Below, piece after piece: positions 1-11,041 of a stretch of DNA of 64,000 nt (position 1 is the stretch's first letter; each line of letters begins with the position of its first letter). The notes under the pieces were generated by a model that worked only from the letters and a program-made list of their open reading frames with translations, was not told the DNA's origin and searched no databases. The position numbers were made by a program, and so were the translations under genes. The DNA lies in NCBI GenBank assembly GCA_026120185.1, contig JANUWF010001719.1:2256501-2320500 (forward strand). The letters are read 5' to 3'. The stretch is from Voacanga thouarsii (taxonomy: Eukaryota; Streptophyta; Magnoliopsida; Gentianales; Apocynaceae).

Positions 1-128
1 GCAGGAACTCACATACAAAATTCCAGAAATGCTTCAATTCCACCCACCACTCGATCACTCTTTTTCTTTTTAAAACATATATATTTATATGCACATAGAC
101 AAGCATAACAAAATTCTTAGAACTCATT

Positions 129-168
<40 letters not shown>

Positions 169-1016
169 TATTTTCTTTCAAATATAAAGAACAAACTAAA
201 GACATTCTTAACACATGACTTACATATGCTTATGAACTTTAGATAAGAAAGTTGATTACTTATATCAGTCATGACTCTTTATCCCATCAAGGAGGTTGAA
301 TTGAGATTTCTTATTGAATGAGAAGGATTTCAGTCACTCATTTTTAGAACATGGTATTCCTCTCCTCCTAAACCCATAAGCCATTACATACACATCACAT
401 ATAACACGCATAATATTGTTCAAAGCCAAACAAAATAATCAAACTCAATTTCCAAATTTGTTTAGAAAATAAAATTTCATAATATTCTAAAAATAAAAAA
501 ATGTCAAAGCTATTTTCCTTAATAGCCAAACTAATATTTCCAATTGAAGTCTATTACCTACCACAATTGTTCCCTATATCAAACCATAACAATACTAAAA
601 TCATTTAACAGGATTAACATCCTAACTAATCAATTAAATCTAGGTTTTAGAGTCCTAGAAATAGAGAGGAACATAACCTCCTAGAATTTAACCATCATCC
701 TCTAATTGAATAAATAACTAAAATTCATAGAACTCACCTTCAAGATTGAAAAATCTCAAAGATTTCTTCTCCAGTGTCTAGAACCCGTGAGTGATCATTC
801 TGTGCTACTGGTGATGAAAACCAGAGAATGTCATTTAAATAAACACGTAGATTAAACTTCTAAAAAAACTAAATAACAAATACACCCCTTAATTTAACTA
901 ATTCTCCCATGACTCCCAAAGCGTATGGACTATCTCATGGGCCATCTATAAGAATAGATCATAACATGACCCAGTCAAAATACAAAACCCAATTCAATTT
1001 GGGTTGGATTTTTACA
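1..1016 (-). repeat. Ty3/gypsy 3' LTR (partial)
   Basis: The minus-strand LTR start is at 1016 (TGTAAAAATCC), right after a polypurine tract at about 1017-1035. Blocks such as the splice-like text around 770-800 (CCAGTGTCTAGAACCCGTGA) recur at about 20900-20930, in the other LTR copy. The window begins inside it. A TA dinucleotide tract lies at about 131-164. Confidence 0.65.
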
Positions 1017-2080
1017 TTCTACCCCCTTACAAAAAATTTTGTTTTCAAAACTTATATGTACCTTATAAGTTAAATAAGGAGGGATACTTCTTACGCATGT
1101 CCTCCTCCAACTCCCATGTAGCTTCGCAAGGGGTATAATTTGTTCATAGACTTTGACATAGGGAATAAAACATCTTCGCAATACCTGCTCCTTACAATCT
1201 ATAATATTTAAAGAGACCTCCTCATAAGATAAGTTTTCAGTCACCTTCAATGGTCTAATCGCCAGCACATGACTGGGGTCGAGGATGTATCTCTTCAACT
1301 ATGACACGTGAAAAATATTATGTACCCTAGACAATACGGGTGGTAAGGCCAAACGACAAGCAAGTTCCCCAACTCTCTTTAGAATCTCGTAATGACCTAT
1401 AAATCATAGATTTAACTTTCCATTCTTTCCAAATCTTATTACCCCCTTAGTAGGAGAAATTCGAAGATATACCTTCTCTACCGTATTAAACTCTAATGGC
1501 CGCTTTTTGTTGTCTACCCAACTCCTTTGTTTATCTTGTGCTGCCTTGATTCGCTCGCAGATTTGTGGCACTTTCTATAAAGTGATTTATACTAATTCTG
1601 ATCTAGTAATTATCTTCTCTCCCATATCATCCCAGCACACCAGTAATCTACACTTCTTTCTATACAATGCTTCATATGGAGCCATCCCAATGCTTGCTTG
1701 ATAGCTATTATTGTAAGAGAACTCTATCAACATCAAATGGTCAACCTGACTGCCCTTGAAATCTATCACGCATGCTCGCAACATATCTTCTAATGTTTGC
1801 AAGGTACGTTCATATTGTCCATCAATCTATGGGTGAAATGCAGTACTAAGAGTAACTGTGGTCCCCAACTTTATTAAAGCCCTTCTAAAATCGTGAAACA
1901 AACCGTGAGTCCCTATCAGATACATTGCTAATTGGTATGCTGTATAACTGCACTATATCCCCCATGTACATCTTTACTAACTCATCCATAGTTGCGGTGC
2001 CCTTTATTGGCAAGAAATGTGTAGACTTAGTCAGTCTATTCACGATCATCCAAATATTTCTCTAGATTTCTTCAGAAGGG
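1017..2080 (-). pseudogene. Ty3/gypsy integrase, C-terminal part (degenerate)
   Basis: Minus-strand translation gives an ordered gypsy integrase: TKSTHFLPI near 2040, then TLEDMLRACVIDFKGS, YNNSYQASIGMAPYEALY and CWDDMGE (about 1800-1600), then the region before the LTR with SRVHNIFHVS, YILDPSHVL and ENLSYEEV (about 1330-1180). In intact elements this enzyme inserts the cDNA copy into the chromosome. Here the frame is broken by several stops and frame changes. The upstream half of the integrase and all RT/RNase H are absent; the homology stops near 2080, where unrelated plus-strand coding-like sequence starts. It is a dead fragment, and its position next to the LTR fits a 3' element end. Confidence 0.8.
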
Positions 2081-2161
2081 ATGTTGGATGAGGGTTGTAA
2101 ATGTCTTCGAAGAACTTTCATAGAGTGATAATCTGCCTTTTGAATTGTTTGAGGGACATGT

Positions 2162-2326
2162 TCTGAAGATTTGATCTCCAAATTTCTTATATTTGGTGAA
2201 TCCATGGAAATTTATCATCGGCAATATAAAATAGATAGACAATTAAAGATGTACCTTGGTCGTAGCTTTAATGAACTTCAGTGCAAAACTAGAAAATGGA
2301 GGAAGTTATTCGTGTGCCAAACCTAA
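2162..2326 (+). pseudogene. Unrecognised coding-like segment, possible orphan exon
   Basis: A 54-codon plus-strand open stretch beginning SEDLISKFLIFGE and ending RKWRKLFVCQT before a TAA reads like real protein, with mixed hydrophobic and charged residues and no low complexity. It has no ATG of its own, and sequence upstream is not open in this frame. I do not recognise the family. It lies between the gypsy integrase remnant and the hAT insertion. It has the same orientation as the galactosyltransferase exon beyond the hAT, so both could come from one captured host segment; that link is inference. Confidence 0.3.
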
Positions 2327-2363
2327 ATATTATGAGATACAAGCTTAGTTAAGTTATAGTTAG

Positions 2364-5300
2364 CAATGATATCTGGGTCAACCCCATACGGTTTCGGGCC
2401 GGGCCCGAGGACCGGCCCGCAAGTCGTGCGGGCCGATCCCACAGCTTGGCTAGTCAGTCTGTGCCAGGCCCTAGGCCCAGCATGGCCCAGGCCGGGCAGG
2501 CCAGTCTCGAGCCTCAGTCTCTCATTCTTTATTTTTTCCCAATTAATTCGATTAAAATTTTTGATATTCAACTGTTTTGTAATTTTTTTATTATTACTTA
2601 AATAACATGATTTTTTAAAATTATAAAAAAGCCACCTTGAAGTGGTGAGGGGTTTGGCTTAAACCCCTACCTATTTTATTAATTAATAAAATAAAGATTA
2701 CATAAGAGGGAGACTTGATGCCTAAACCTCTTAAAAATATTACAATGATCAAAATTTAAAAATAGAATAAATATTCTAAAAATAAAATTAAATATATAAT
2801 ATTACTTATCCTAAATTCCTAATTATTTGAATACTAAACTAACTAATTGGCTCACTCCATTCATCATTTGAGTCATCATCACAATTCATGAATTAGCCAT
2901 CCTATTTTCGGTTGCGAACCAACTACTACAACACATTAACATCTCCAAAGTATGAGAAGCCAATCTAGATCTTCTTTCATCGATTATTCTTGCGTTCTCA
3001 CTGAAAACGCTTTCTGATGAAACTGTGGAGACAAGTGGTGTCAAAAGTTCATGTGCCATTTTAGATAAAATAGGGCATTGACTTACATGAGCCTTCCACC
3101 AACCACAAATATCAAAATGTTGATCCTCATTTTCTACCAATGGTTGTATCTCGTAAATTATCATCTCGTTGTAGGTGGTAGATGATCTTTCTTGACGCTT
3201 CATGATACCATATGGATTAAATACTGATAAAATCAAAGAGGTAGATTTTCGTGGTGGTTGAAAGTGACTGCTATATAATAATGAAGCTTACCTACTTAAA
3301 TTAGGAGAACCAGAACAAAAAGACTCAAACTCATACAAATTATATATATCAGATAGAGTTTTAGCCATTTTACCTTTTATGTCTTTTATCATACATTGCC
3401 TAAGTGTTTGAGATTTATCAAAATCTAATGTTTCATATAGATATTCAATAATACTATGAAATTCAGCCGTTTTTACTCGAGAATCCATACATAATGCCAT
3501 ATAATATAAATTGAAATATCTTCATAATATTTTTTAAATTTTTCAAGCATACTTTTCATAAAATAACCATATTAAGAATGGTCCATATACTCACAAAAAA
3601 TATGTGCTACCTTAACAAGTGTTGAAAGAATATGATGAGTAATAGGATAATAAGATCCTGATAAAAATTCAGTTGCTTCTTTAAAAGTAAATAAAAATGT
3701 TAAAAGCGCAATACAATTTTCAAAATGAGTTTCAGTTAGTTGAGGTTGAAAATTGTTACTATTACAACATTCAATAAGTTAATTTTGAAAAGGTATAACA
3801 CTTTCAAACATATTTAAAGTTGAGTTCTATCTAATTTTACAATCTAATCTAAATTTTTTAAAAGATACACGTTATTCTCGGCATAAAGCTTTAAAATTTT
3901 GTTGTTTAGTTGGGGAAGTTTTAAAAAATAAAACAACATTTCTAATTATATTAACAATATCATCAACACATTTATATCCTTTCTTAACACACAAATTAAG
4001 TTTATGACAAGAACACCTAGTATGAAATAAAATACCATCTAACATAGGATTCATAGTATTTTTCAAAATTGCTATGGCAGAATCATTATTTGAAGCGTTA
4101 TCTAAAGAAATAGAAATAATTTTTTAAAATCCTATATTCACGATAAGTTTGAGTAATCATTCTAATTATACTACTACCTATATGAGGATATTCAAATAAT
4201 TTAAAACAAATAATTCTTTTTTGTACTAACCAATCAAGATTTATCCAATGACATGTAATGCACAAATAAAACTCATTAGTAATTGCAGTCCAATCATCAC
4301 AAATAAGACAAACTTTCAATTACAAGAATTAAACAAAAAAAATTAGATACTATTTCATTTCTTTCTATATCTTTATTATATTATTTTTTAACATTGTTCT
4401 AGGAATCATTTTCCATGTTGATTGATAATTGTTTTGCATGTATTGTTCATAATGTGAATTTTCTGTAAAATTAAAAAGTAATTTAGTTTGAACAATCATT
4501 TTAGTAAATCCACTTCTATTTTTTCTATGATCGTATTGAAAATTACCAATAATTTGACCTCTTATAGTATGTATTTATTGTTATTTAAGTAGATTTTCTA
4601 ACCAACCATTATGTGACCTTTTCATATGTCTAACTAACGTTCCCATCCCTCTTCCCTTCTTATGTGTATATACCACCTTACAAATTTTACATATTACCCT
4701 ATCATTATTATTATCCTTTTCAAAAAGATTCCAAACCATAGATATTTTTGCTTTAGCTAACATCCACAGTTTCAACATCATCCTGACCTATATTAGATTC
4801 ATTATGATTAATAGTTGGAGTTGGTTGTGATTGTGAAACACTAACACTAGGTCTACTAAGGCCTTTATCTTCATTACCCATTTTATTATTTATTAAATTC
4901 AAGGCTGAATCTATATTGAAATCAAAATGTGTAGATGATTGTGATGAAGAAAAATGATGATATTGATTTGGAACCATTATTTCTATAAAAAAAAATCAAT
5001 CAAAATTCAATTAAAAGTTCAAAAAAATAAAATAAAGTATTAACAAATAATGAAATAAGATAATTGAAAAATATAAATACCAAATTAACTTAAAAATTAA
5101 ACAAATAACTAAAATAAATGAATAATTAATAAAGTTAAAAAATAAGAATGTAATGTTAAGAAATACTAACTAGTTGATAGTCAAGAACAACAACACTTTG
5201 TGGAGTTTCACTTCTTGTATCTATTGTTCTGCCACTCAACAATCTTCCAAAATATGAAGACTTTCTTGAAGAATTGAAAAGGTATATTAAAAAATAAATT

Positions 5301-5695
5301 CTATTCTAACACTTTTTGTAGAGAAAATGAAGAGATTTAAAGATTATGAGAGAAATATAAATGAAAATAAGAGAGTTTGAGAGAGTTGGAGAAAGTTAGA
5401 GAGTGTTTAATGAGTTTTGGTGTGAATTGGGGGGATATTTATAGAATTTTGGGAGTTAGGGGGAGAATATAGCCGTTAGGGACTAAATTACAAATATATA
5501 TATATATATATATATATTTAATCTTTTTAGGGACCAAATTATAAAAAAAAAATTTGAGAGCCGTTGGTGCAACGGCTCTCAAGCGAGGGCTGGCCCATGG
5601 TGGGCCAGGGTTTTCTACCCCTTGCCCCGTGAATAGTGGGCGGTTCAGCCATCGAGCAGCGCCCGGCCCGGGCCAAACCGGCCCACTAGCCAATG
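2364..5695 (-). mobile_element. hAT DNA transposon (defective, 3.3 kb)
   Basis: The ends are imperfect terminal inverted repeats starting CAATG (left) and CATTG (right, reverse complement), each followed by GC-rich GGGCCGGGCC-like sequence that contrasts with the AT-rich interior. Flanking 8-mers ATAGTTAG (2356-2363) and CTAGTTAT (5696-5703) agree at 6 of 8 positions, as expected for an old 8-bp hAT target duplication. The interior encodes a broken hAT transposase on the minus strand. A TA tract lies at about 5492-5516. The element interrupts the internal region of the gypsy element. Confidence 0.7.
2886..4977 (-). pseudogene. hAT transposase with BED zinc finger (broken)
   Basis: Reading from 4977 downward, an N-terminal low-complexity part is followed by a BED finger at about 4781-4584 (CKICKVVYTHKKGRG, then LVRHMKRSH). 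Next are catalytic-core pieces: CLICDDWTAITNEF near 4310, and HTRCSCHKLNLCVKKG near 4030. The C-terminal hAT dimerisation domain is at 3236-2886 (DICGWWKAHVSQCPILSKMA, STVSSESVFSENARIIDERR). In live elements this protein binds the transposon ends and cuts and pastes the DNA. Stops and frameshifts separate the blocks, so no functional protein can be made from this copy. The order and spacing match the family well. Confidence 0.8.
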
Positions 5696-6036
5696 CTAGT
5701 TATAGTTACTATTTCAAAGGTTAGACCGTAAGGGCAAATGAACAACATGCTCAACGGAGATATATCATGTTCATCTATTTTTTACCATCACCCTTTGAAT
5801 TTTGAAAAAGGACTCTGAATTTCTACAAAAATTTGAATGATACATTCTCCTTCCTACAAGTTTAGACTAGTGGAGAACAATGTACCTTGCCAATTTGAAG
5901 GTGGCAGTGATGATAGGGCTCCTAATTTCTACAGATTAAAAAGGATTGATGAATTTGTTGACATGGTTCCATAAATGATTAAAATTTAATCCATTACCTT
6001 CATGTTTTTCTGTAACAACATTTTTTAATCATGCAG

Positions 6037-6150
6037 GAATGAACCACTAGGGCATTTGCTTGGGAAGGAATACTTTCATCATGCTTATGGTCCATTTTAT
6101 GCTCTATCTACAGATGTGGTTGCAAGTTTGGTTGCTCTAAGAAATAACAG
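6037..6150 (+). pseudogene. Orphan exon of a beta-1,3-galactosyltransferase (plant B3GALT12/14-like)
   Basis: A 114-nt open segment is preceded by a good acceptor (pyrimidine-rich tract, then ATGCAG at 6031-6036) and followed by a GC-type donor (ACAG/GCAAGC). It encodes [20 protein letters not shown] and then [17 protein letters not shown]. This matches the GT31 segment of plant probable beta-1,3-galactosyltransferases 12-14, which are Golgi enzymes. The next exon of that family (SFRMF-NEDVT) was not found in the following 800 bp, nor the preceding exons nearby. It is therefore a fragment, not a gene. It lies inside the gypsy element in antisense, so it may have been captured; assignment is from remembered family motifs. 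Confidence 0.6.
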
Positions 6151-6997
6151 GCAAGCTTGCTTTATGTTCTAGTTGAGTTGATGTATTCTCTTTAATGTGT
6201 GGATTATATTTTTTGTATTCTTTGAATGTTCTTTTTTTATTGAGAATATTCTAATCAATATTAAAAGGCTTCAGTCAAAAATTATTCCTAGTTTTGTTGT
6301 TTGCTTTGTCTAAAGAAGTGGAACACTTCTTTTCACAACTAGTTTATTGTACTATTTCATGAGGCCTTCCAACTATAAGGATGATGTGAAACTCTTTAGT
6401 AATTAATTTGTATGAACATGGTTTTTCCTTAGTAATTGATCTGCAAAACATGTCTTATTTATTAAAATGATTACTCATTTGTAACAAATTTGAAGTATTT
6501 TATTATTGTTTAAATTTCAACTATCTAAATATTATTTAATTAGTTCAAATTTTACTTATTATTTCTATAGTATTTTTTCTTAATAACAGGAGGAATAAAG
6601 ATCAAAGTGGTTAAAAGTTCATTTAACTATAGCATTAATTTTTGTCTTCAATGAATTTTTATGACTTCTGATGGATATCATGGTTAGAATTGTAGTTTTA
6701 TTTTGGAGTATTCTAAATTAATATCAAGGGATAGATTAATGTTACAATCAACTTTATCTTCTTTTTTTTTTTGTATATTAAGTTGTTATATATTAAGGGA
6801 CTTCTGATGGCATTTTGAATGTTGACATAATGACCAATGGATGATAGTTAATTGTTAATATTAGAGCTTTTCCTGATTTTATGTGCGCATTAGATGATGA
6901 GATTTTTAAAGTAAGGGGAAAATAATTTAATATTTTTACTACAATTTTTCATTTGTGATGGATAATTTCAAATAAATTATTAGAATAAATGCACTAT
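6151..6997. other. AT-rich stretch, no gene seen
   Basis: Intron-like, AT-rich sequence follows the galactosyltransferase exon and ends at a CACTA element. I see no further exon with good splice sites, and no recognisable gypsy coding sequence on the minus strand. Confidence 0.5.
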
Positions 6998-7556
6998 CAC
7001 TACGAATTTGCATCTGTGGTGAAAATATTAACATATAACAACGTAAAAAATTTGTGGTAAAACTATAAGAAATAAAATTTTCTACTATTGAGAACTTCGT
7101 GGGCAAAAGTTTTAATTGCAATAGAAGAAAACCATAGCAAATGGCCATTACCCATGGTTAAGTCAATTTGGAAAAGAACAATGGCAAAAAGTTTTAATTC
7201 CAACGGAAATTTAGTTGTAAAAATTGATATTCGCCATAGTTGTAAAAATGTTTAAAAAATTGTGACAAAAAATTAAAATATTTGCCCATACACTAACTGT
7301 TGAGAAAATTTGTGACAAAAAGTTCATGGACAAATACAACACTTTATTTACAATGGTTCTAAAATTGTGGTAAATTTGTGGCAAAAAGTATTCCCTAAGG
7401 TTACACAATGGTGGCTAATTTTTTGCAACAACCGCAACGCCCATGCCATGAAAACCGTGGCCTCTCTGTTGCGAAAATGTATTTGCTACAGTATTGGACC
7501 AATTCGCCACACTTTCTATGGTGTTGCCAAAGTCTTTTTTTTTTTTTTTTGTAGTG
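6998..7556. mobile_element. Small non-autonomous CACTA element
   Basis: The left end is CACTACGAATTTG and the right end, reverse-complemented, is CACTACAAAAAAAA. Both are flanked by the same 3-bp duplication TAT (6995-6997 and 7557-7559), the CACTA signature. The 559-bp interior has many variants of a GTGGCAAAAA or TGACAAAAAG motif in both orientations, like CACTA subterminal repeats. There is no transposase; open frames here are by-products of the repeats. It interrupts the gypsy leader. Confidence 0.65.
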
Positions 7557-7802
7557 TATTCCTTGTCTTTCCTCATGTGCCATCTATCTTGTGCCCACAA
7601 TAAATAATTGTGTGATAATTAATATCACAAGATACAATAAATGAAAATAAATAGGTAGATAAAATACTCAAGGAATAACTATCAAATAAATAAATAACTA
7701 ATGAATAATCTATAACAGTTAGCTATAATAATTCTGATATTCTAACCCTAGGGTTCATAATACTAGCAAATCATAACCTGATATTAAAGATCATGAACCT
7801 AA

Positions 7803-7815
7803 TACTCTGATACCA
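7803..7815 (-). promoter_or_regulatory. Gypsy primer binding site
   Basis: The minus strand reads TGGTATCAGAGTA, the usual initiator-tRNA-Met type PBS, a few bases downstream of the LTR end (ATTTAGGGCATTATA at about 7835-7821). Its place right after the LTR fixes the element orientation as minus. Confidence 0.7.
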
Positions 7816-7820
7816 CTAAA

Positions 7821-8210
7821 TATAATGCCCTAAATTCGGAACTCAAAAAGGAAATGCAAAGCCTCTAACCAAAACAATAACTTTAAAAGAAACTAACTAT
7901 CTCCAAAGAAAAATATGCATCTTGAAATAAATTATGTCATATAAATAAAATTTCAAAAAATGAGTAAGGTCTTCATTACAACAAATGCCTTGTCCAATCC
8001 TAAGTAAGGGACAGGAGTTTACTAAAACCAACTCAAATTTATAAATAATTTTGTCTATGTCAACTAAACCATAAGCACAACCTAATTCCATCCATCTCTA
8101 TAGTTCTCATCATAGTCTTGGTTAATATCTGCAAAATGTTAAGTGGAATGAGATACACCAACCCAATAAATAGTTCAAATACTTTCTTGAGAATAAGTTA
8201 ATTATAATAT
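7821..8210 (-). repeat. Gypsy 5' LTR, distal piece
   Basis: This is the part of the 5' LTR next to the PBS. The LTR continues beyond copia-1 at 13492-14170 and beyond copia-2 at 19547-21144. It contains no gene. Confidence 0.5.
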
Positions 8211-8561
8211 TGTTATGAATTATTGGAATCTCCATTAATTAGTGGAGGCTCCACTAATTATGGATTTATGTGAATTATTAGAAGATTTTTATGGATATCC
8301 ACCATTTAGTGGAGACACCATTAATTGAGATTAGTTGAAGATGATGTATGCCATGATGCATTCCACTAATTAGAGCTCTATAAATAGAGCTATGCTCTAA
8401 GCTTGTAATACACCATCATTTGTGAAAGAAAGATTAGAGAAAGAATTGTGAGAGAAAGAAAGAGAGAAGTTTGAAGAGAAATTTTTGTGCAAAGAATAGT
8501 TAGAATTTTCTTAGTGTGTAGTGTGTAGATTTTATTCTAACACTACCCTAATTTTATAACA
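8211..8561 (+). repeat. Copia-1 5' LTR
   Basis: 351 bp, TGTTAT to ATAACA, followed directly by the family's CGTTATCAGC primer-site sequence. It contains a TATA-like CTATAAATAGAGC at about 8379 and lacks one copy of a 15-bp GAAAGAAAGATTAGT repeat that the other three LTRs of this family here carry twice. Confidence 0.9.
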
Positions 8562-9230
8562 CGTTATCAGCATGAGTCTCTACCGTTATTAAAGCCAGAA
8601 GACAGGTACGCATTTATTGATCTCGCTAAATTCGAATTTGTAGCCCTTGATATTTCTGGAAAAAAAAATTATATGTCATACAGAAATGCATCTAAATGCT
8701 AAAAAAAATGAGATCCATATGTCATGTGGATAAAAAGAAAGATTTGACCACCTGAAGATGGTCGTACTACCCACTGTACGACATAAATGGTTGCACCTGA
8801 AGTTGCAAGATTGTAAAATCGTGAACTCATTGATGTATAAAACTACATCTTAGTTAAAAATTTTACGGAGAAAAAGTTATTGATGAAGTTATATTGGAGA
8901 AGACATTCTCCACTCTTCATGTTCTACAGTAACAATATCGAGAAAAATGGTATCCAAAATTGACAGCTTTAACATGAGTTATTATTGAGAAATCATGAAG
9001 CCAGATGAACTGGCTCAACAGCACTCCCAGAAGTGAATGCTGTTGGCTCCAGCAGAAGCCATCGTTATAGTCGTAGTTGTGGCAGTGGCCGTGGTTATGG
9101 TCATGGACACACTCGATATTTCCCTTATCACAGAGAAATACTGGCCACCTGAAGTGGAACAGAAAAGATAATAAGGGAAAAAGATATTTCTATTAATAAT
9201 AAGCATCACATCTTTTATTCATATCACTAG
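8562..9230 (+). pseudogene. Copia-1 leader and gag remnant
   Basis: After the primer site, a gag N-terminus is visible near 8610-8680 (EFVALDISGK), and a gag C-terminus near 8990-9150 (NHEAR, TGSTALPEVNA, then Ser/Arg/Gly/His-rich sequence ending PYHREILAT). The middle of gag and the zinc knuckle are missing, with stops in what remains. The same deleted arrangement occurs in copia-2 (18510-19174). The deletion therefore predates the split of the two copies, and this lineage must borrow gag from another element to move. Confidence 0.6.
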
Positions 9231-9418
9231 TGTTCATATGAACTTGAGGATACATGCTTATAGTTGCTCTTTTGTAATTGAGCATTTGATTGGTGATGGA
9301 AGTGTTCAAAATAATTAAAAGTTTACTTTTAATATGTTTCTTTTATATTTTATATTTTTGGCATTGTAATAGTACTTATCGTTTTAGGTTTTTATTATTT
9401 GAGTATTTACATTTATAA

Positions 9419-11041
9419 ATGTTTTGTTATGCCCAGATGGCTATTATTCCGCTTACTGGATACACAAATAGCATTGAAGATATATGCCTAATTGATAGTG
9501 GTACAACACACACCATATTAAAAGATAAAAAATATTTCTCTTACCTGCAGATGGGAGAAACAAATGTTAATACTATAGGTGGTAGTGTAAAGTTGATTGA
9601 AGGCTCTGGAAGAGCTAATATTGTATTACCCGGAGGAACAAATGTTGTTATTCCTAAAGCGTTATTTTCTTCAAAATCTCGAAGAAATTTATTAAGCTTT
9701 AAAGATATTCGCCAAAATGGATATCACATTGAAACAATGGAAGAAAATAGTTTTGAGTATCTCTGTATTACTCAAATAATGTCGGGTAAGAAATCTTTAT
9801 TAGAAAAGCTACCATCTCTTTCTTCTGGCCAATATAGCACAAAAATCCAGCTACCATCTCTTTCTTCTGGCCTATATAGCACAAAAATCCATGCAATTGA
9901 AATGCATCATTCAGTAAATCAGAAATTTACTGATCCTGTTACATTTATCATTTGGCATGACCGTTTGGGTCATCCAGGAGCTATTATGATGCGAAGAATA
10001 ATTGAAAATACACATGGTCATCCTTTGAAAAGTCAAAGGATTTTGACATCTGATAAATTTTCATGTACTGCATGTTCTCAAGGGAAATTGATTATTAAAC
10101 CATCTCCAACAAAAGTGGAGTTTGAGTCTCCAGTATTTTTAGAAAGAATTCATGGTGATATATGTGGACCAATTAATCCACCATGTGGGCAATTCAGATA
10201 CTTTATGATTTTAATTGATGCATCGACCCGATGGTCGCATGTTAGTTTATTATCAACTCGCAACCTGGTGTTCGCGAGATTGCTTGCCCAAATAATTCGC
10301 TTAAGAGCGCAATTTCCAGATTATCCGATCAAAATGATCCGTCTAGATAATGCTGGAGAATATTCCTCCCAAGCTTTTGATGCTTATTGCCTGTCAATTG
10401 GCATTACTATTGAACATCCAGTAGCTCATGTTCATACTCAGAATGGTCTAGCTGAATCATTCATTAAATGGTTACAATTAATTGCTAGACCGTTATTAAT
10501 GAGAACAAATCACCCGACAACTGCTTGGGGACATGCTATTTTGCATGCTGCAGCACTTGTACGCCTAAGGCCAACAAGTTATCACAAATTTTCTCCCTTA
10601 CAATTGGCTTTTGGTTCTGAGCCAAATATAGCTCATTTAAGAATTTTTGGGTGTGCTGTATATGTTCCAATTGCACCAAACCAACGTACAAAGATAGGTC
10701 CTCAAAGAAGAAATGGGATCTACGTTGGATATGATTCTCCCTCTATTATCAGGTATGTTGAACCCCTGACAGGAGATGTATTGACAGCAAGATTTGCTGA
10801 TTGTCATTTTGATGAATCATTATTCCCTAAATTAGGGGAGAACCAAAACAAGCATAAAAAGGATCTTGCTTGGACAACATCATTAAATTATCTTGATCCG
10901 CGCACAAGCGCATGTGAACTTGAAGTTCAAAAGATAATTCATTTGCAAAGCATTGCAAATCAAATGCCGGACGCTTTTGTTGACTCCGGAAGAATTACAA
11001 AATCGCATATTCCAGTCTATAAATGCTCCTATTCGAATTGA
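9419..11041 (+). CDS. Copia-1 protease, GAG-pre-integrase and integrase
   Basis: A 540-residue open frame. The aspartic protease signature is LIDSGTTHTIL at residues 25-35 (D26-S27-G28). The GAG-pre-integrase zinc region follows from WHDRLGHPG (residue 179) to CTAC (216-219). The integrase core has D247 (HGDICG), D310 (RLDNAGE) and E346 (NGLAES), giving the D,D-35-E triad. These would process the polyprotein and insert the cDNA. Residues about 131-160 hold a tandem duplication (LPSLSSG-YSTKI twice), from a 42-bp repeat. The frame ends at TGA 11041, and a damaged linker precedes RT. Gag normally sits in the same frame upstream and is absent, so the ATG used here is only the first in the frame. 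Confidence 0.8.
   Translation: MFCYAQMAIIPLTGYTNSIEDICLIDSGTTHTILKDKKYFSYLQMGETNVNTIGGSVKLIEGSGRANIVLPGGTNVVIPKALFSSKSRRNLLSFKDIRQNGYHIETMEENSFEYLCITQIMSGKKSLLEKLPSLSSGQYSTKIQLPSLSSGLYSTKIHAIEMHHSVNQKFTDPVTFIIWHDRLGHPGAIMMRRIIENTHGHPLKSQRILTSDKFSCTACSQGKLIIKPSPTKVEFESPVFLERIHGDICGPINPPCGQFRYFMILIDASTRWSHVSLLSTRNLVFARLLAQIIRLRAQFPDYPIKMIRLDNAGEYSSQAFDAYCLSIGITIEHPVAHVHTQNGLAESFIKWLQLIARPLLMRTNHPTTAWGHAILHAAALVRLRPTSYHKFSPLQLAFGSEPNIAHLRIFGCAVYVPIAPNQRTKIGPQRRNGIYVGYDSPSIIRYVEPLTGDVLTARFADCHFDESLFPKLGENQNKHKKDLAWTTSLNYLDPRTSACELEVQKIIHLQSIANQMPDAFVDSGRITKSHIPVYKCSYSN

Noticed and set aside
7367..7603. Open frames on both strands near the CACTA right end
   Set aside because: They read through CACTA subterminal repeats and the poly-T end.
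9015..9209. Minus-strand 64-codon frame and its copy at 18527-18721
   Set aside because: These are the antisense shadow of the gag Gly/Arg-rich tail in both copia copies.
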